A DNA stretch of 44,263 bases from Streptomyces cucumeris (GCF_024295805.1 NZ_JANCLX010000048.1:719-44981), one strand, 5' to 3'; shown: positions 16,284 to 24,239, counted from the stretch's first letter. The notes: generated by a model not told the origin, from the letters alone. Numbers and translations: made by a program.

Positions 16284-17858
16284 ATGTCAGCACATATATC
16301 CAGCCACCCCTACAAAGGACCCTCGCTGACGCGGCAGGCCCTGGCCGTCCCGCTGCTGGCCGTCGTCGTCGCCGGTGGCGCGGGACTGTGGGTGACGGCC
16401 GAGGTGCCCGCCGCGGACCGTACCGCGGTCGCCGTCTTCTGCGGGGTGGCCGCCGTGCTGCTGGCGGTCGCGCTGGCGGTCGCCGCCTTCCGGTCGCGGT
16501 CCATCAGCCGTCTCCAGGAGCGGGTCACCACGCTGGAGCGGGAGGCCGCGGCGAAGGAGCTGGAGGCCGCCCGGCTCGCTGACGAAACGATTCCGGCCGC
16601 GGTGCGGCGGCTGCGCGACGGGGGTTCCGCGGACACCGTGCTGACCCAGGTCACCCGCCCGGTCAGCGCCGCCCACCAGCGGCTGCTGCGGGTGCTGGTG
16701 CAGGAGATCGGCACCGGTGAGCGGATGCGCGCCTCGGCGATGGCGGCGTGCGCCAACGCCGCGGGACGGGTCCAGGCGCTGGCCACCACGATGCTCGCCG
16801 ATCTGCGCGAGATGGAGAACCGGCACGACGAGAACGTCCTCGGCGATCTGCTGAAGCTGGATCACACCACCGCCCAGGCGGGCCGGATCGCGGACTCCAT
16901 CGCCGTGCTGACCGGCGCCCGCTCCGGCCGCCGCTGGACCAAGCCCATCGTGATGGAGTCCGTGCTGCGCGGCGCGGTCGGCCGGATCAGCGCCTTCCAG
17001 CGGGTGCGGGTCCACGCGGCCAGCAACGCCGCGGTGGCCGGATACGCGGCGGAGGGCGTGATGCACGCGCTCGCCGAGCTGATGGACAACGCCGCCAGCT
17101 TCTCGCCTCCCACCGAGGAGGTGCATGTGTACGTCGAGGAGACGCACACCGGTGTGGTGGTCACCGTCGAGGACGGCGGGCTGGTCATGGGCCCCGCCGC
17201 GCTCGCCCGGGCCCAGAAGGCGGTGTCCTCCGAGACCCTGGACCTGACCACGCTCTCCGGTACCCGGCTCGGGCTCGCGGTCGTCGGCTGTCTGGCCCGC
17301 AAGCACGACCTCACCGTCTCCTTCCGGCCGTCCGCGCGGGGCGGCACCGGTGTCGTGGTCCTGATCCCGCAGCAGCTCATCACCCACGTCAACCAGGACG
17401 CCGTACTCGAACCGCCCGCCCGCGCCCGCGCCGTGGAGGCGTCCCGGCAGACGGCCGCCACCGCGTCCGCGCCGGTGGCCGAACGGGGCGGGAGCGCCCC
17501 GGCCGAGGCCCCCGCGCCCGAGGCGGCCCCGGCCCCGGAGACGTCGTCCCCGGCACCGGCCCCCGGCGCCCCGTCCGCCGCACAGCCCCCGCGCCCGGTC
17601 AACGGGCTGCCCAAACGGCGCCGCGGCGAGACGCTGGCGGCGGCCACCCGGTCGGCGCCCGCCCCCGCGCCGGATTCGGGCAAGGCGAAGACCAGCCGTC
17701 CGTGCCCCGAGGAAGCCGGAGCACGTTTCGGCGCCTTCCGCCAGGCAACCCGCAAGGGCTCGGCCGCCGGTGCCGCGCGTAACGCCGAGTCGCCGGCGTC
17801 CGCAGAGGACACCGAGCCCGCCGAGTCCGCCGAGCCTGCTGAGAACGACCAGCCGTGA
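16284..17858 (+). CDS. cvnA: Conservon protein CvnA: membrane histidine-kinase-like ATPase
   Basis: 524 aa. Two N-terminal membrane helices (residues about 16-37 and 47-67) are followed by a coiled coil (SRLQERVTTLEREAAAKELE), a dimerisation region with LLKLDHTTAQAGRIADSIAVL, and a HATPase domain with the N-box ALAELMDNAASFSPP, a G1 box reduced to VEDGGL and a G2 box GTRLGLAVV. The last 120 aa are Pro/Ala-rich and disordered. CvnA proteins nucleate the membrane complex of CvnB, CvnC and CvnD in the rar/cvn9 type of conservon, which affects aerial growth and antibiotic production in S. coelicolor. ATG 16284 is preceded by GAGGA at 8 nt. There is no dedicated response regulator. First gene of a five-gene operon. 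Confidence 0.92.
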   Translation: MSAHISSHPYKGPSLTRQALAVPLLAVVVAGGAGLWVTAEVPAADRTAVAVFCGVAAVLLAVALAVAAFRSRSISRLQERVTTLEREAAAKELEAARLADETIPAAVRRLRDGGSADTVLTQVTRPVSAAHQRLLRVLVQEIGTGERMRASAMAACANAAGRVQALATTMLADLREMENRHDENVLGDLLKLDHTTAQAGRIADSIAVLTGARSGRRWTKPIVMESVLRGAVGRISAFQRVRVHAASNAAVAGYAAEGVMHALAELMDNAASFSPPTEEVHVYVEETHTGVVVTVEDGGLVMGPAALARAQKAVSSETLDLTTLSGTRLGLAVVGCLARKHDLTVSFRPSARGGTGVVVLIPQQLITHVNQDAVLEPPARARAVEASRQTAATASAPVAERGGSAPAEAPAPEAAPAPETSSPAPAPGAPSAAQPPRPVNGLPKRRRGETLAAATRSAPAPAPDSGKAKTSRPCPEEAGARFGAFRQATRKGSAAGAARNAESPASAEDTEPAESAEPAENDQP

Positions 17859-17872
17859 CAGAAGGAACGCCG

Positions 17873-18298
17873 ATGAACACCACTGACCGCAGCCTGGACT
17901 GGCTGCTGGAGAACCTCCTGGAGAAGACCCCGGGTTCACGGCACGCCCTGGTGCTGTCCCGGGACGGCCTCAAGTTGTGTCTCACCTCCGGTCTTTCCGT
18001 GGACCAGGCCGACCAGTTGGCGGCCATCGCCTCGGGCATCCAGAGCCTCGCCCACGGCGCGTCCATCGAGTTCGGTGACGGCAGCGGTGGCGTCCGGCAG
18101 TCGATGACGGAGTTCCACGGGGGAATTCTGTTCATCGTCGAGGCCGGTGAGGGCGCCCATCTGGCCGTCGTGGCCCATGACGAGGCCGACGTCGGCGTCA
18201 TCGGCCACAACATGAACGAACTGGTCGAGCAGATCGGCGACTACCTGCGGGCCGCTCCGCGGGTGGCCGCGGGCGGCGGCGCCGGGACCGGCGCATGA
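17873..18298 (+). CDS. cvnB: Conservon protein CvnB: roadblock/LC7 domain
   Basis: 141 aa with a single roadblock/LC7 fold (LDWLLENLLEKTPGSRHALV, LKLCLTSGLS, GHNMNELVEQIGDYL). Roadblock proteins of this class act as regulators or exchange/activating partners of small Ras-like GTPases, here the CvnD protein two genes downstream. The start is placed at ATG 17873 because AAGGA sits 6 nt before it; a GTG at 17855 overlapping the cvnA stop is in frame but lacks its own site. The C-terminal Gly/Ala tail is variable in the family. The 3' end overlaps the next gene by ATGA, implying translational coupling. Confidence 0.93.
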   Translation: MNTTDRSLDWLLENLLEKTPGSRHALVLSRDGLKLCLTSGLSVDQADQLAAIASGIQSLAHGASIEFGDGSGGVRQSMTEFHGGILFIVEAGEGAHLAVVAHDEADVGVIGHNMNELVEQIGDYLRAAPRVAAGGGAGTGA

Positions 18299-18654
18299 TC
18301 CGAGGCGCGCTCGACAACGAGGACCCGGACCGGCTGTACACCGTCACCGGGGGACGAAGCCGCGCCGACGAGAGCGTCTTCGACATGGTCACGCTGATCG
18401 TCAGCGAATGCGAGCCGGTGCCCGGTATGCAGTCCGAGCACGCCAGGATCCTCCGGATGTGCCGCGGTCCGCTGTCGGTCGTGGAGATCTCCTCGTATCT
18501 GGATCTGCCCGTCAGCGTCGTGAAGATCCTGCTGTGCGACCTGCTGGACACCGGCCGGATCACCGCGCGCCATCCGCACGCCGCCCGTACCGGCGGACGG
18601 CTGCCGGAGCCCGAAACCCTGAAGAAGGTGCTCGTTGCACTCCAGAACCTCTGA
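18295..18654 (+). CDS. cvnC: Conservon protein CvnC: DUF742 winged-helix-like
   Basis: 119 aa of the DUF742 family, always found between the roadblock and GTPase genes of conservons. It opens with RLYTVTGGRS, the typical DUF742 start, and the C-terminal 70 residues look like a small winged helix (GPLSVVEISSYLDLPVSVVKILLCDLLDTGRI), suggesting protein or DNA contacts. Its start overlaps cvnB by 4 nt and its last 20 nt overlap the cvnD start, so expression is strongly coupled. The biochemical role is not established beyond membership in the membrane signalling complex. Confidence 0.93.
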   Translation: MIRGALDNEDPDRLYTVTGGRSRADESVFDMVTLIVSECEPVPGMQSEHARILRMCRGPLSVVEISSYLDLPVSVVKILLCDLLDTGRITARHPHAARTGGRLPEPETLKKVLVALQNL

Positions 18655-19249
18655 CAGCGCCGTCGACGCCCCGCTGCGGGAGAGCGCGAGCGACGGCCTC
18701 AAGATCGTGATCGTCGGCGGGTTCGGCGTCGGCAAGACCACGATGGTCCAGTCGGTGAGCGAGATCCGTCCGCTGAGCACCGAGGAGACGATGACGCAGG
18801 CGGGCATCGGGATCGACGACGCCTCCTTCGTCCAGCACAAGACCACCACCACGGTCGCCTTCGACTTCGGCCGGATCAGCCTCGACGAGCAGATGGTGCT
18901 CTACCTGTTCGGCGCCCCGGGCCAGGAGCGGTTCTGGTTCCTGTGGGACCGGCTGTTCTCCGGGACCCTCGGCGCGGTCGTGCTGGTGGACACCAACCGG
19001 CTGGCCGACTCCTGGTACGCGCTGGACCGGCTGGAGCACCACGGCACCCCGTTCATCGTGGCGCGCAACAACTTCACCGAACCGCAGCACACGTTGGAGG
19101 AGGTGCGGGAGGCGCTCGACCTGCCGCCGGAGGTGCCGGTGATCGACTGCGATGCCCGTACCCGCGACTCCAGTAAGAACGTGCTGGTCACCCTGGCCCG
19201 CTACCTCTACTCCCTGTCCGCCACCTCCGCCGTGGGGAGCACCGTGTGA
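18635..19249 (+). CDS. cvnD: Conservon protein CvnD: Ras-like GTPase
   Basis: 204 aa. The P-loop is GGFGVGKT (28-35), switch II is FGAPGQERF (about 92-100) with Ala in place of the usual Asp of DxxG, and the base-specificity NKxD motif is not recognisable (ARNNF at that place), as in other prokaryotic MglA/CvnD-type GTPases. It probably cycles between GTP and GDP under control of CvnA-C. The start is a TTG at 18635-18637, 20 nt inside cvnC, supported by GAAGAAGG 6 nt upstream; no better in-frame start exists before the P-loop. The stop overlaps the P450 start (GTGA). Confidence 0.93.
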   Translation: MHSRTSDSAVDAPLRESASDGLKIVIVGGFGVGKTTMVQSVSEIRPLSTEETMTQAGIGIDDASFVQHKTTTTVAFDFGRISLDEQMVLYLFGAPGQERFWFLWDRLFSGTLGAVVLVDTNRLADSWYALDRLEHHGTPFIVARNNFTEPQHTLEEVREALDLPPEVPVIDCDARTRDSSKNVLVTLARYLYSLSATSAVGSTV

Positions 19250-20562
19250 CGACCCCCGAACCCGCCCTTCCGGCCGCGGCGGGCGGTCCGCCCGTCGCCG
19301 CGGCGGTGCCCGCCGCGGCACCGCCCCCGCCGTCGGCCCCCGCCCCCGGCTGCCCCGTCCACCCGGACGCGGTGCGCACGCACACCGCGCGCTTCCAGGA
19401 CGACCCCGACGAGCTGTACCGGCAGCTCCGCCGGGACCACGGCCCCGTCGCGCCCGTCCTGCTCGACGGCGACGTCCCCGCCTGGCTGGTCCTCGGCTAC
19501 CGGGAGCTGCACCGCGTCACCTCCGATCCCAAGGTCTTCGCCCGTGACTCGCGCCGCTGGCACGCCTGGGACCGGATCCCGGCCGACTGGCCGCTGATGA
19601 CCTTCGTCGGCTACCGCCCGACGATGCTGTTCACCGAGGGCGCCGAGCACCAGCGCCGCTCCGACGCGATGTTCGACGCACTCTCCTCGGTGGACCAGTT
19701 CGAGCTGCGGTCGGGCTGTGAACGGCTCGCCGACGAGCTGATCGACACCTTCGCGGGCAGCGGACGCGCCGATCTGATGGCCGAGTACGCCGGTCAGCTC
19801 CCGCTGCGCGTGGTGACCCGGCTGTTCGGTCTTGACGCCTCCGAATCGGCCGCCCTCCAGCGCGACATGCTCGACCTCGCCAACGGCAGTGCGGACCAGG
19901 CCGCCGCGTACCAGCGGATGTACGACCGGATGGCGGCGCTGGTGGCCAAGGTGCGGGTCAACCCGTCGCCCGGCATCCCCGAGCGGCTGGCCGCGCACCC
20001 CGCTGCCCTCACCGACGAGGAGATCGTCAACGATCTGATCGGCACCGTGTACGCCAGCCACCAGCCCACCGCGGACTGGATCGGCAACGCGCTGCGGCTG
20101 ATGCTCACCGACGAACGCTTCGCGGTCACGATGGCGGGCGGCCGTCGCAGTGTGGGCCAGGCGCTCAACGAGGTGCTGTGGGAGGACACCCCGGTCCCCA
20201 ACTTCATCGGCCGCTGGGCCGCCGAGGACACCACCCTGGGCGGCCGGCACATCCGCAAGGGCGACTGTCTGGTCCTCGGGTTCGCCGCGGCCAACGCCGA
20301 TCCCAACGTCCGCCCGGACTTCCGCGCCGGGGCGTCGGGGAATCAGGCCCATATGGCCTTCAGCCACGGTGAGCACGGCTGCCCCGAGCCCGCGCGCGAC
20401 CTGGCCGAGGTCATCGCGATGGCGGCGATCGAGGTGCTGATCGACCGGCTCCCGGACGTGACGCTGACGGTGGCGCCGGAGCAGCTCGAGTGGCGCTCCT
20501 CCGCCCTGATGCGCGGGGTGGCCGCCATCCCGGTCACCTTCACCCCGGCGCCGCTGGGCTGA
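19246..20562 (+). CDS. cvnE: Conservon cytochrome P450, CYP157-like, without ExxR
   Basis: 438 aa. After a Pro/Ala-rich N-terminus of about 35 residues, a P450 fold follows with the heme-ligand loop AFSHGEHGC (Cys379) then Pro-Glu rather than the usual x-Gly. The K-helix ExxR motif, otherwise nearly universal, reads EVLW (309-312), so the Arg is missing. The I-helix region GTVYASHQPT lacks the usual acid-Thr pair. These are the published hallmarks of the CYP157 family, in which only the heme Cys is left of the classical conserved residues. Such P450s end several conservons, including those of the rar type, and may sense or sequester a ligand rather than catalyse. The often adjacent CYP154 partner is absent. 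The start GTG overlaps the cvnD stop. Confidence 0.93.
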   Translation: MTTPEPALPAAAGGPPVAAAVPAAAPPPPSAPAPGCPVHPDAVRTHTARFQDDPDELYRQLRRDHGPVAPVLLDGDVPAWLVLGYRELHRVTSDPKVFARDSRRWHAWDRIPADWPLMTFVGYRPTMLFTEGAEHQRRSDAMFDALSSVDQFELRSGCERLADELIDTFAGSGRADLMAEYAGQLPLRVVTRLFGLDASESAALQRDMLDLANGSADQAAAYQRMYDRMAALVAKVRVNPSPGIPERLAAHPAALTDEEIVNDLIGTVYASHQPTADWIGNALRLMLTDERFAVTMAGGRRSVGQALNEVLWEDTPVPNFIGRWAAEDTTLGGRHIRKGDCLVLGFAAANADPNVRPDFRAGASGNQAHMAFSHGEHGCPEPARDLAEVIAMAAIEVLIDRLPDVTLTVAPEQLEWRSSALMRGVAAIPVTFTPAPLG

Positions 20563-20588
20563 GGTTTCGGACCCGCCGCCGGAACGCG

Positions 20589-20618
20589 GACGCCCCGGCT
20601 GTTTCGGGCCGGGGCGTC
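20589..20618. terminator. Bidirectional hairpin between the P450 and DUF305 genes
   Basis: GACGCCCCGGC (20589-20599) and GCCGGGGCGTC (20608-20618) form a perfect 11-bp stem with an 8-nt loop. It lies between convergent genes, 26 nt from each stop, and can serve both strands. Confidence 0.8.
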
Positions 20619-20643
20619 GTCGGGGCGGGTGTACGGCTGTGCC

Positions 20644-21366
20644 CTAGGAGGGGGCGCGGGCGCCGCGCGCCCTGAGCAGGTCGGCCATCAGCGCGATCTC
20701 CGACCGCTGTCCGGTGACCATCGTCCTGGCCAGCCGGGTCACGGTGGGGTCGGCGGCCAGTTCCACCGCGCCCCGGGCCATCGCCACCCCGCCCTTGTGG
20801 TGGGCGGTCATCAGCCGCAGATAGAGCACCTCGGCCTTCTTGCCCTTGGCCGAACGCAGTTTCTCCAGCTCGGCATTGGTGGCCATACCGGGCATCAGCG
20901 AACCGTCGTGCGGGGTGTAGCGGCCGCCGTCGCCCATGCCCTCCATGCCCTCGTGGTCCATCGGGTCATGGCCCCGCGAGCCGCGCTCCAGCCAGGTCAT
21001 CGGGGGGTCCTCGGAGGTCGTGTCGAGCCCCCACAGATCCAGCCAGCCGAGCATCATCCCGCGCTGGTTGGCCTGGGTGTTGATGATGTCGTACGCGAGC
21101 CGCCGCACCTCCTCGTCGTCGGTGCGGTCGCGCACGATGAACGACATCTCCACCGCCTGCTGGTGGTGGACGGCCATGTCCCGGGCGAACCCCGCCTCGG
21201 CGGAGGTGTCCGACGGCGTACCGGAGCCGGTGCTGCCCTCCGAACGGTCCGTCATGAGCCACAGCAGCCCCACCACGACCAGGGTCACCACCGCGAGCGC
21301 GGCCGCGACACCCGCCACCAGGGGCTGGCGCGACGCACGGCCGAACCCGGCGCGGACACCGGTCAT
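20644..21366 (-). CDS. DUF305 family membrane-anchored protein
   Basis: 240 aa. A single N-terminal membrane helix (about 15-38) anchors an outside domain made of two DUF305 repeats, each built around paired histidines: FARDMAVHHQQAVEMS near residue 66 and LMTAHHKGGVAMARGA near 190. A Met/His-rich insert lies between them (HDPMDHEGMEGMGDGG). DUF305 is a ferritin-like four-helix fold often found beside copper or other metal-resistance genes, and the HHxxA pairs are plausible metal ligands. The start overlaps the upstream DUF3105 gene's stop by 4 nt (21363-21366), so the two are co-translated. A role in envelope metal binding is inferred. Confidence 0.9.
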   Translation of the reverse strand: MTGVRAGFGRASRQPLVAGVAAALAVVTLVVVGLLWLMTDRSEGSTGSGTPSDTSAEAGFARDMAVHHQQAVEMSFIVRDRTDDEEVRRLAYDIINTQANQRGMMLGWLDLWGLDTTSEDPPMTWLERGSRGHDPMDHEGMEGMGDGGRYTPHDGSLMPGMATNAELEKLRSAKGKKAEVLYLRLMTAHHKGGVAMARGAVELAADPTVTRLARTMVTGQRSEIALMADLLRARGARAPS

Positions 21367-22031
21367 GAAGGCTTCCCCCCGGTGCAGGCGGCGCCCGGCT
21401 CAGGGGTCTGGTCGCCCTGCACGAACTTCTTGAAGAAGGCGGCCACCTGCGGGTCCGACGCCTTCTCGACGGGGAGCTGATGTCCCCAGGCGTTCAGGAT
21501 GATCGGGGACTTCTGGTCCGGGTACGGGCTCATCAGCGAGTACGGGGTGTTCCGCACCCGTGTCTTGAGCGCCGTCAGGTCCTTCGCGTCCGCCTTGTCG
21601 GTGTAGGTCACCCACACCGCGCCGTGCTCCAGCGCGTGCACCGCGTACTCGTTCTCCAGCGGCTTGGGGTAGACATCACCGGAGCAGTTCTGCCAGACCT
21701 GGTTGTGGTCCCCGCCCACCGGCGGTGACATGGCGTAGTCGACCTTGCCCCGGACGTGGGTCTGGGTCAGCCCCTTCCAGGTGGTCATGCCGTGGAACGT
21801 GCCGGTGCGCACGGTCTGGGAGGTGACCTTGGTCTGCTTCTTCTCCTTCTTGTCCCCGGTGTCCATCAGGAAGTAGCCGCCGACGGCCAGACCGGCGACG
21901 ATCACCGTGCAGGAGGTGATGGTCAGGATCCGGTAGCGGCGCTCGCGGGCCTTCTCCGCGCGGCGCAGCTCCTCTATCTTCGCGCGGCGGTCGGCCGCCG
22001 TGCCCTTCGTGTTCGAGCCCTTGGAACCCAT
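21363..22031 (-). CDS. DUF3105 family membrane-anchored protein
   Basis: 222 aa. A charged, partly coiled N-terminus (RRAKIEELRRAEKARERRYR) precedes one membrane helix (ILTITSCTVIVAGLAVGGYFL, about 35-55), then an outside DUF3105 domain with YAMSPPVGGDHNQVWQNCSG, YAVHALEHGAVWVTY and LNAWGHQLPV. The conserved His residues (GGDH, HALEHG, WGH) and two Cys (WQNCSG, AACTGG) suggest metal binding or a disulfide. The start ATG at 22029-22031 gives the typical MGSKGSNTKG; the open frame upstream is not typical coding. It is coupled to DUF305. Such pairs are common in Streptomyces, but the function is not established. Confidence 0.9.
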   Translation of the reverse strand: MGSKGSNTKGTAADRRAKIEELRRAEKARERRYRILTITSCTVIVAGLAVGGYFLMDTGDKKEKKQTKVTSQTVRTGTFHGMTTWKGLTQTHVRGKVDYAMSPPVGGDHNQVWQNCSGDVYPKPLENEYAVHALEHGAVWVTYTDKADAKDLTALKTRVRNTPYSLMSPYPDQKSPIILNAWGHQLPVEKASDPQVAAFFKKFVQGDQTPEPGAACTGGKPS

Positions 22032-22099
22032 GGCTTCGTCAGTCCTCGCAATGTCGCGCACTGGATGGGTGAAGTGATCGCGTGTGTCCGGACGCCGGT

Positions 22100-22549
22100 C
22101 TAGGTCCGCAGGACCTGGAGCTCGTGGAGGCCGGGAGCGTGGACGGAACGGTCGGGCGGGGCGCGTACGGAGTCCGCGGTCCGCGGCGGGACCGGCGGTG
22201 ATGCCCCGGCGCGCGGGGGCGGCACGACGGGCGAGGGCACCAGCGCCTGGCCGGTGCCGCGGGCGCCCGCGACACAGTTGTCGCTGTCGTCCGGTGCGGG
22301 ACCGGACGGACGGTCCGGTTCGATATGGACCGGCAGCGGACCGAGCTCGAGCAGGGTGGCGGCCAGCGCTTCGGCGTGGTGGGCGCACCCCGCGGACGGC
22401 GGGCTGTGGTGCGCGGCGGGGTGGACGCACGACGGCATCACCCAGAACACCGCGGCCACCAGCAGGGCGGCGCGCCACAGCCCGAGGAGTGCGGTGCCGC
22501 GCACCGTGCCCCTGGCTATGCCCCCGTCTGCCTCCCGCCGTTTTCCCAT
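22100..22549 (-). CDS. Small exported protein with His/Cys segment, unrecognised
   Basis: About 149 aa; I do not recognise a family. A basic N-terminus (MGKRREADGG) leads into one hydrophobic stretch (LLGLWRAALLVAAVFWVMP), followed by a short His/Cys segment (CVHPAAHHSPPSAGCAHHAE) and a Pro-rich C-terminus. This is compatible with a signal or anchor and an outside tail that could bind metal. A GTG 15 codons upstream (22594) is an alternative start; neither has a strong Shine-Dalgarno. It lies upstream of, and in the same direction as, DUF3105/DUF305, so it may be part of that operon, and it follows the ArsR gene. Confidence 0.6.
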   Translation of the reverse strand: MGKRREADGGIARGTVRGTALLGLWRAALLVAAVFWVMPSCVHPAAHHSPPSAGCAHHAEALAATLLELGPLPVHIEPDRPSGPAPDDSDNCVAGARGTGQALVPSPVVPPPRAGASPPVPPRTADSVRAPPDRSVHAPGLHELQVLRT

Positions 22550-22643
22550 CGCGCCAGATCGTAACCAGTGGGGCCACTGCGACTGAATGGTCACACAGCA
22601 GGATTCCGCCGGACCGGCTCGGTTCCGTTGCCGTCCGGGCGGG

Positions 22644-23009
22644 TCAGTCGTGCCGGGGCAGACCGGACAGCTCGTGATCGGCGTGGCTGAGGGCCTCGGC
22701 GACCAGCCGGGCCAGATGTCCGTCCTGGAGCGCGTAGACCATCCGGCGGCCGTCCTTGCGGGAGCTGACCAGACCGGCCAGCCGCAGCTTGGCGAGGTGC
22801 TGGCTGACGGCCGGGCGGGCGGCGCCGCAGGCGGCCGTCAGGGCGGTCACATCGGCCTCGCCCGTGGTGAGGGTGTGCAGCAGCGCCAGCCGGGTGCGGT
22901 CGGCGAGCAGCCCGAGGACCTGCGCCGCACGGTCGAACTGCTCGGCGCTCGGGGCTCGCTGATGCGCACGATGCGCATCTGATAGGTGCATGCGTGCGCT
23001 CATACGCAC
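22644..23009 (-). CDS. ArsR/SmtB metal sensor, CzrA/NmtR-like
   Basis: 121 aa winged-helix repressor. The recognition helix region is TALTAACGAARPAVSQHLAKLRLAGL, followed by the beta-wing SSRKDGRRMVYAL. The C-terminal helix alpha-5 carries the complete metal motif D96-x-H98-x10-H109-x2-H112, the pattern of Zn/Co/Ni-sensing CzrA and NmtR. The alpha-3 CxC motif of arsenic or lead sensors is absent; Cys61 stands alone. It is divergent from a His-rich CDF exporter 81 nt away, the usual regulator-target arrangement, so zinc, cobalt or nickel should release it from the shared promoter. The GTG start at 23009 is supported by GAGG 7 nt upstream; an internal ATG (23003) is possible. Confidence 0.92.
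   Translation of the reverse strand: MRMSARMHLSDAHRAHQRAPSAEQFDRAAQVLGLLADRTRLALLHTLTTGEADVTALTAACGAARPAVSQHLAKLRLAGLVSSRKDGRRMVYALQDGHLARLVAEALSHADHELSGLPRHD
22962..23008. promoter_or_regulatory. Candidate ArsR operators (inverted repeats)
   Basis: ATGCGC-N5-GCGCAT (22962-22978) is a perfect inverted repeat just inside the ArsR gene. TGCGT-N8-ACGCA (22991-22995 and 23004-23008) overlaps its start codon. Both share the TGCG(C/T)A half-site, which fits an autoregulated metal repressor that also controls the divergent CDF gene. Binding is inferred. Confidence 0.45.
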
Positions 23010-23090
23010 ATAATGGCCTCATGGGGGAGGCCGTGTCCAGCGCGGGGGCAGTGAGCCACCCAGCCAGCCAGTGAACGGAAGGGGAGCGTC

Positions 23091-24188
23091 GTGGACGACC
23101 GGCACGGACACCATGCACACCACGGGGACCACGGACATCACGGGCACCACGGCCGGCATGGTGACCACGGCCACCGGCACGGCGGGGGCGGCGGCCGGTG
23201 GGCCCGGCTGCGCCACCGGGCCGGACATCTGCTCCGCCCCCACTCCCATGACTCCGCCGACCGCACCGACCACGCCCTGGAGTCCTCCGCGCGCGGGATG
23301 CGCGCCCTGTGGGTCTCCCTCGTGGTGCTCGGCGGCACCGCCCTGGCACAGGCCGTGGTCGTGGCGCTCTCCGGCTCGGTCGCGCTGCTCGGCGACACCG
23401 TGCACAACGCGGCGGACGCCCTGACCGCCGTACCGCTCGCCGTCGCCTTCGTCCTCGGCCGCCGCGCCTCCACCCGCCGCTTCACCTACGGTTACGGCCG
23501 GGCCGAGGACCTGGCCGGGATCGCCATCGTGCTCACCATCGCGGCCTCCGCCGCGTTCGCCGCCTGGGCCGCCGTCGACCGGCTGCTGGACCCGCGCGAG
23601 ATCAGCCATCTGCCCGCGGTGGCCGCCGCCGCCGTCATCGGCTTCGTCGGCAACGAATGGGTCGCCCGCTACCGCATCCGCGTCGGCCGGGAGATCGGCT
23701 CGGCCGCGCTGGTCGCCGACGGCCTGCACGCCCGCACCGACGGTTTCACCTCGCTCGCCGTCCTGCTGGGCGCGGGCGGCGCGGCGCTCGGCTGGCAGCC
23801 GGCCGACCCGCTGGTGGGGCTGGCCATCACCGTCGCCATCCTGCTGGTGCTGCGCGACGCCGCCCGCGAGGTGTTCCGGCGGGTGATGGACGCCGTGGAC
23901 CCGGAGCTGGTCGACGCGGCCGAGCGCGCGGTCACCGCCGTACCCGGCGTACGCGGCGTGGGCGAGCTGCGGCTGCGCTGGATCGGCCACCGGCTGCGGG
24001 CGGAGGTCGCGGTCGTGGTGGACGGCGGGCTGAGCGTACGGGAGGCCCACCGGGTCGCCGTCGAGGCCGAACACGCCCTGCTGCACGCGGTGCCCCGGCT
24101 GACCGCCGCCCTGATCCACGCCGATCCGGCGCCCGTGCCCGGCGCCCCCGACCCCCACGCACCGCTCGCCCACCACGCCGTCCCGTAA
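23091..24188 (+). CDS. Cation diffusion facilitator (CDF) with His-rich N-terminus
   Basis: 365 aa, proton-coupled metal exporter of the CDF family. The first 30 residues contain 14 histidines (MDDRHGHHAHHGDHGHHGHH and on), a cytoplasmic metal-gathering tail. Six membrane helices follow; the transport-site residues are D102/H105/D109 in GDTVHNAADAL (helix 2) and D210/H213/D217 in ADGLHARTDGF (helix 5), a His-Asp set typical of zinc-type CDFs. The cytoplasmic C-terminal domain starts around residue 265, and a short His-containing tail ends the protein. The GTG start (23091) has GGAAGGGGA upstream. It is divergent from the ArsR sensor. Zinc is the most likely substrate; cobalt, nickel or cadmium are possible. 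Confidence 0.94.
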   Translation: MDDRHGHHAHHGDHGHHGHHGRHGDHGHRHGGGGGRWARLRHRAGHLLRPHSHDSADRTDHALESSARGMRALWVSLVVLGGTALAQAVVVALSGSVALLGDTVHNAADALTAVPLAVAFVLGRRASTRRFTYGYGRAEDLAGIAIVLTIAASAAFAAWAAVDRLLDPREISHLPAVAAAAVIGFVGNEWVARYRIRVGREIGSAALVADGLHARTDGFTSLAVLLGAGGAALGWQPADPLVGLAITVAILLVLRDAAREVFRRVMDAVDPELVDAAERAVTAVPGVRGVGELRLRWIGHRLRAEVAVVVDGGLSVREAHRVAVEAEHALLHAVPRLTAALIHADPAPVPGAPDPHAPLAHHAVP

Positions 24189-24239
24189 GCGTCGCCGCCG
24201 CACGGCCCCCGTACCATCGCGGGCCGGAGGTGGTGCCCC

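Noticed and set aside
20570..20643. Possible remnant of a CYP154 gene after the CYP157-like P450
   Set aside because: The interval is only about 80 nt, filled by a hairpin; no P450 motif is found on either strand.
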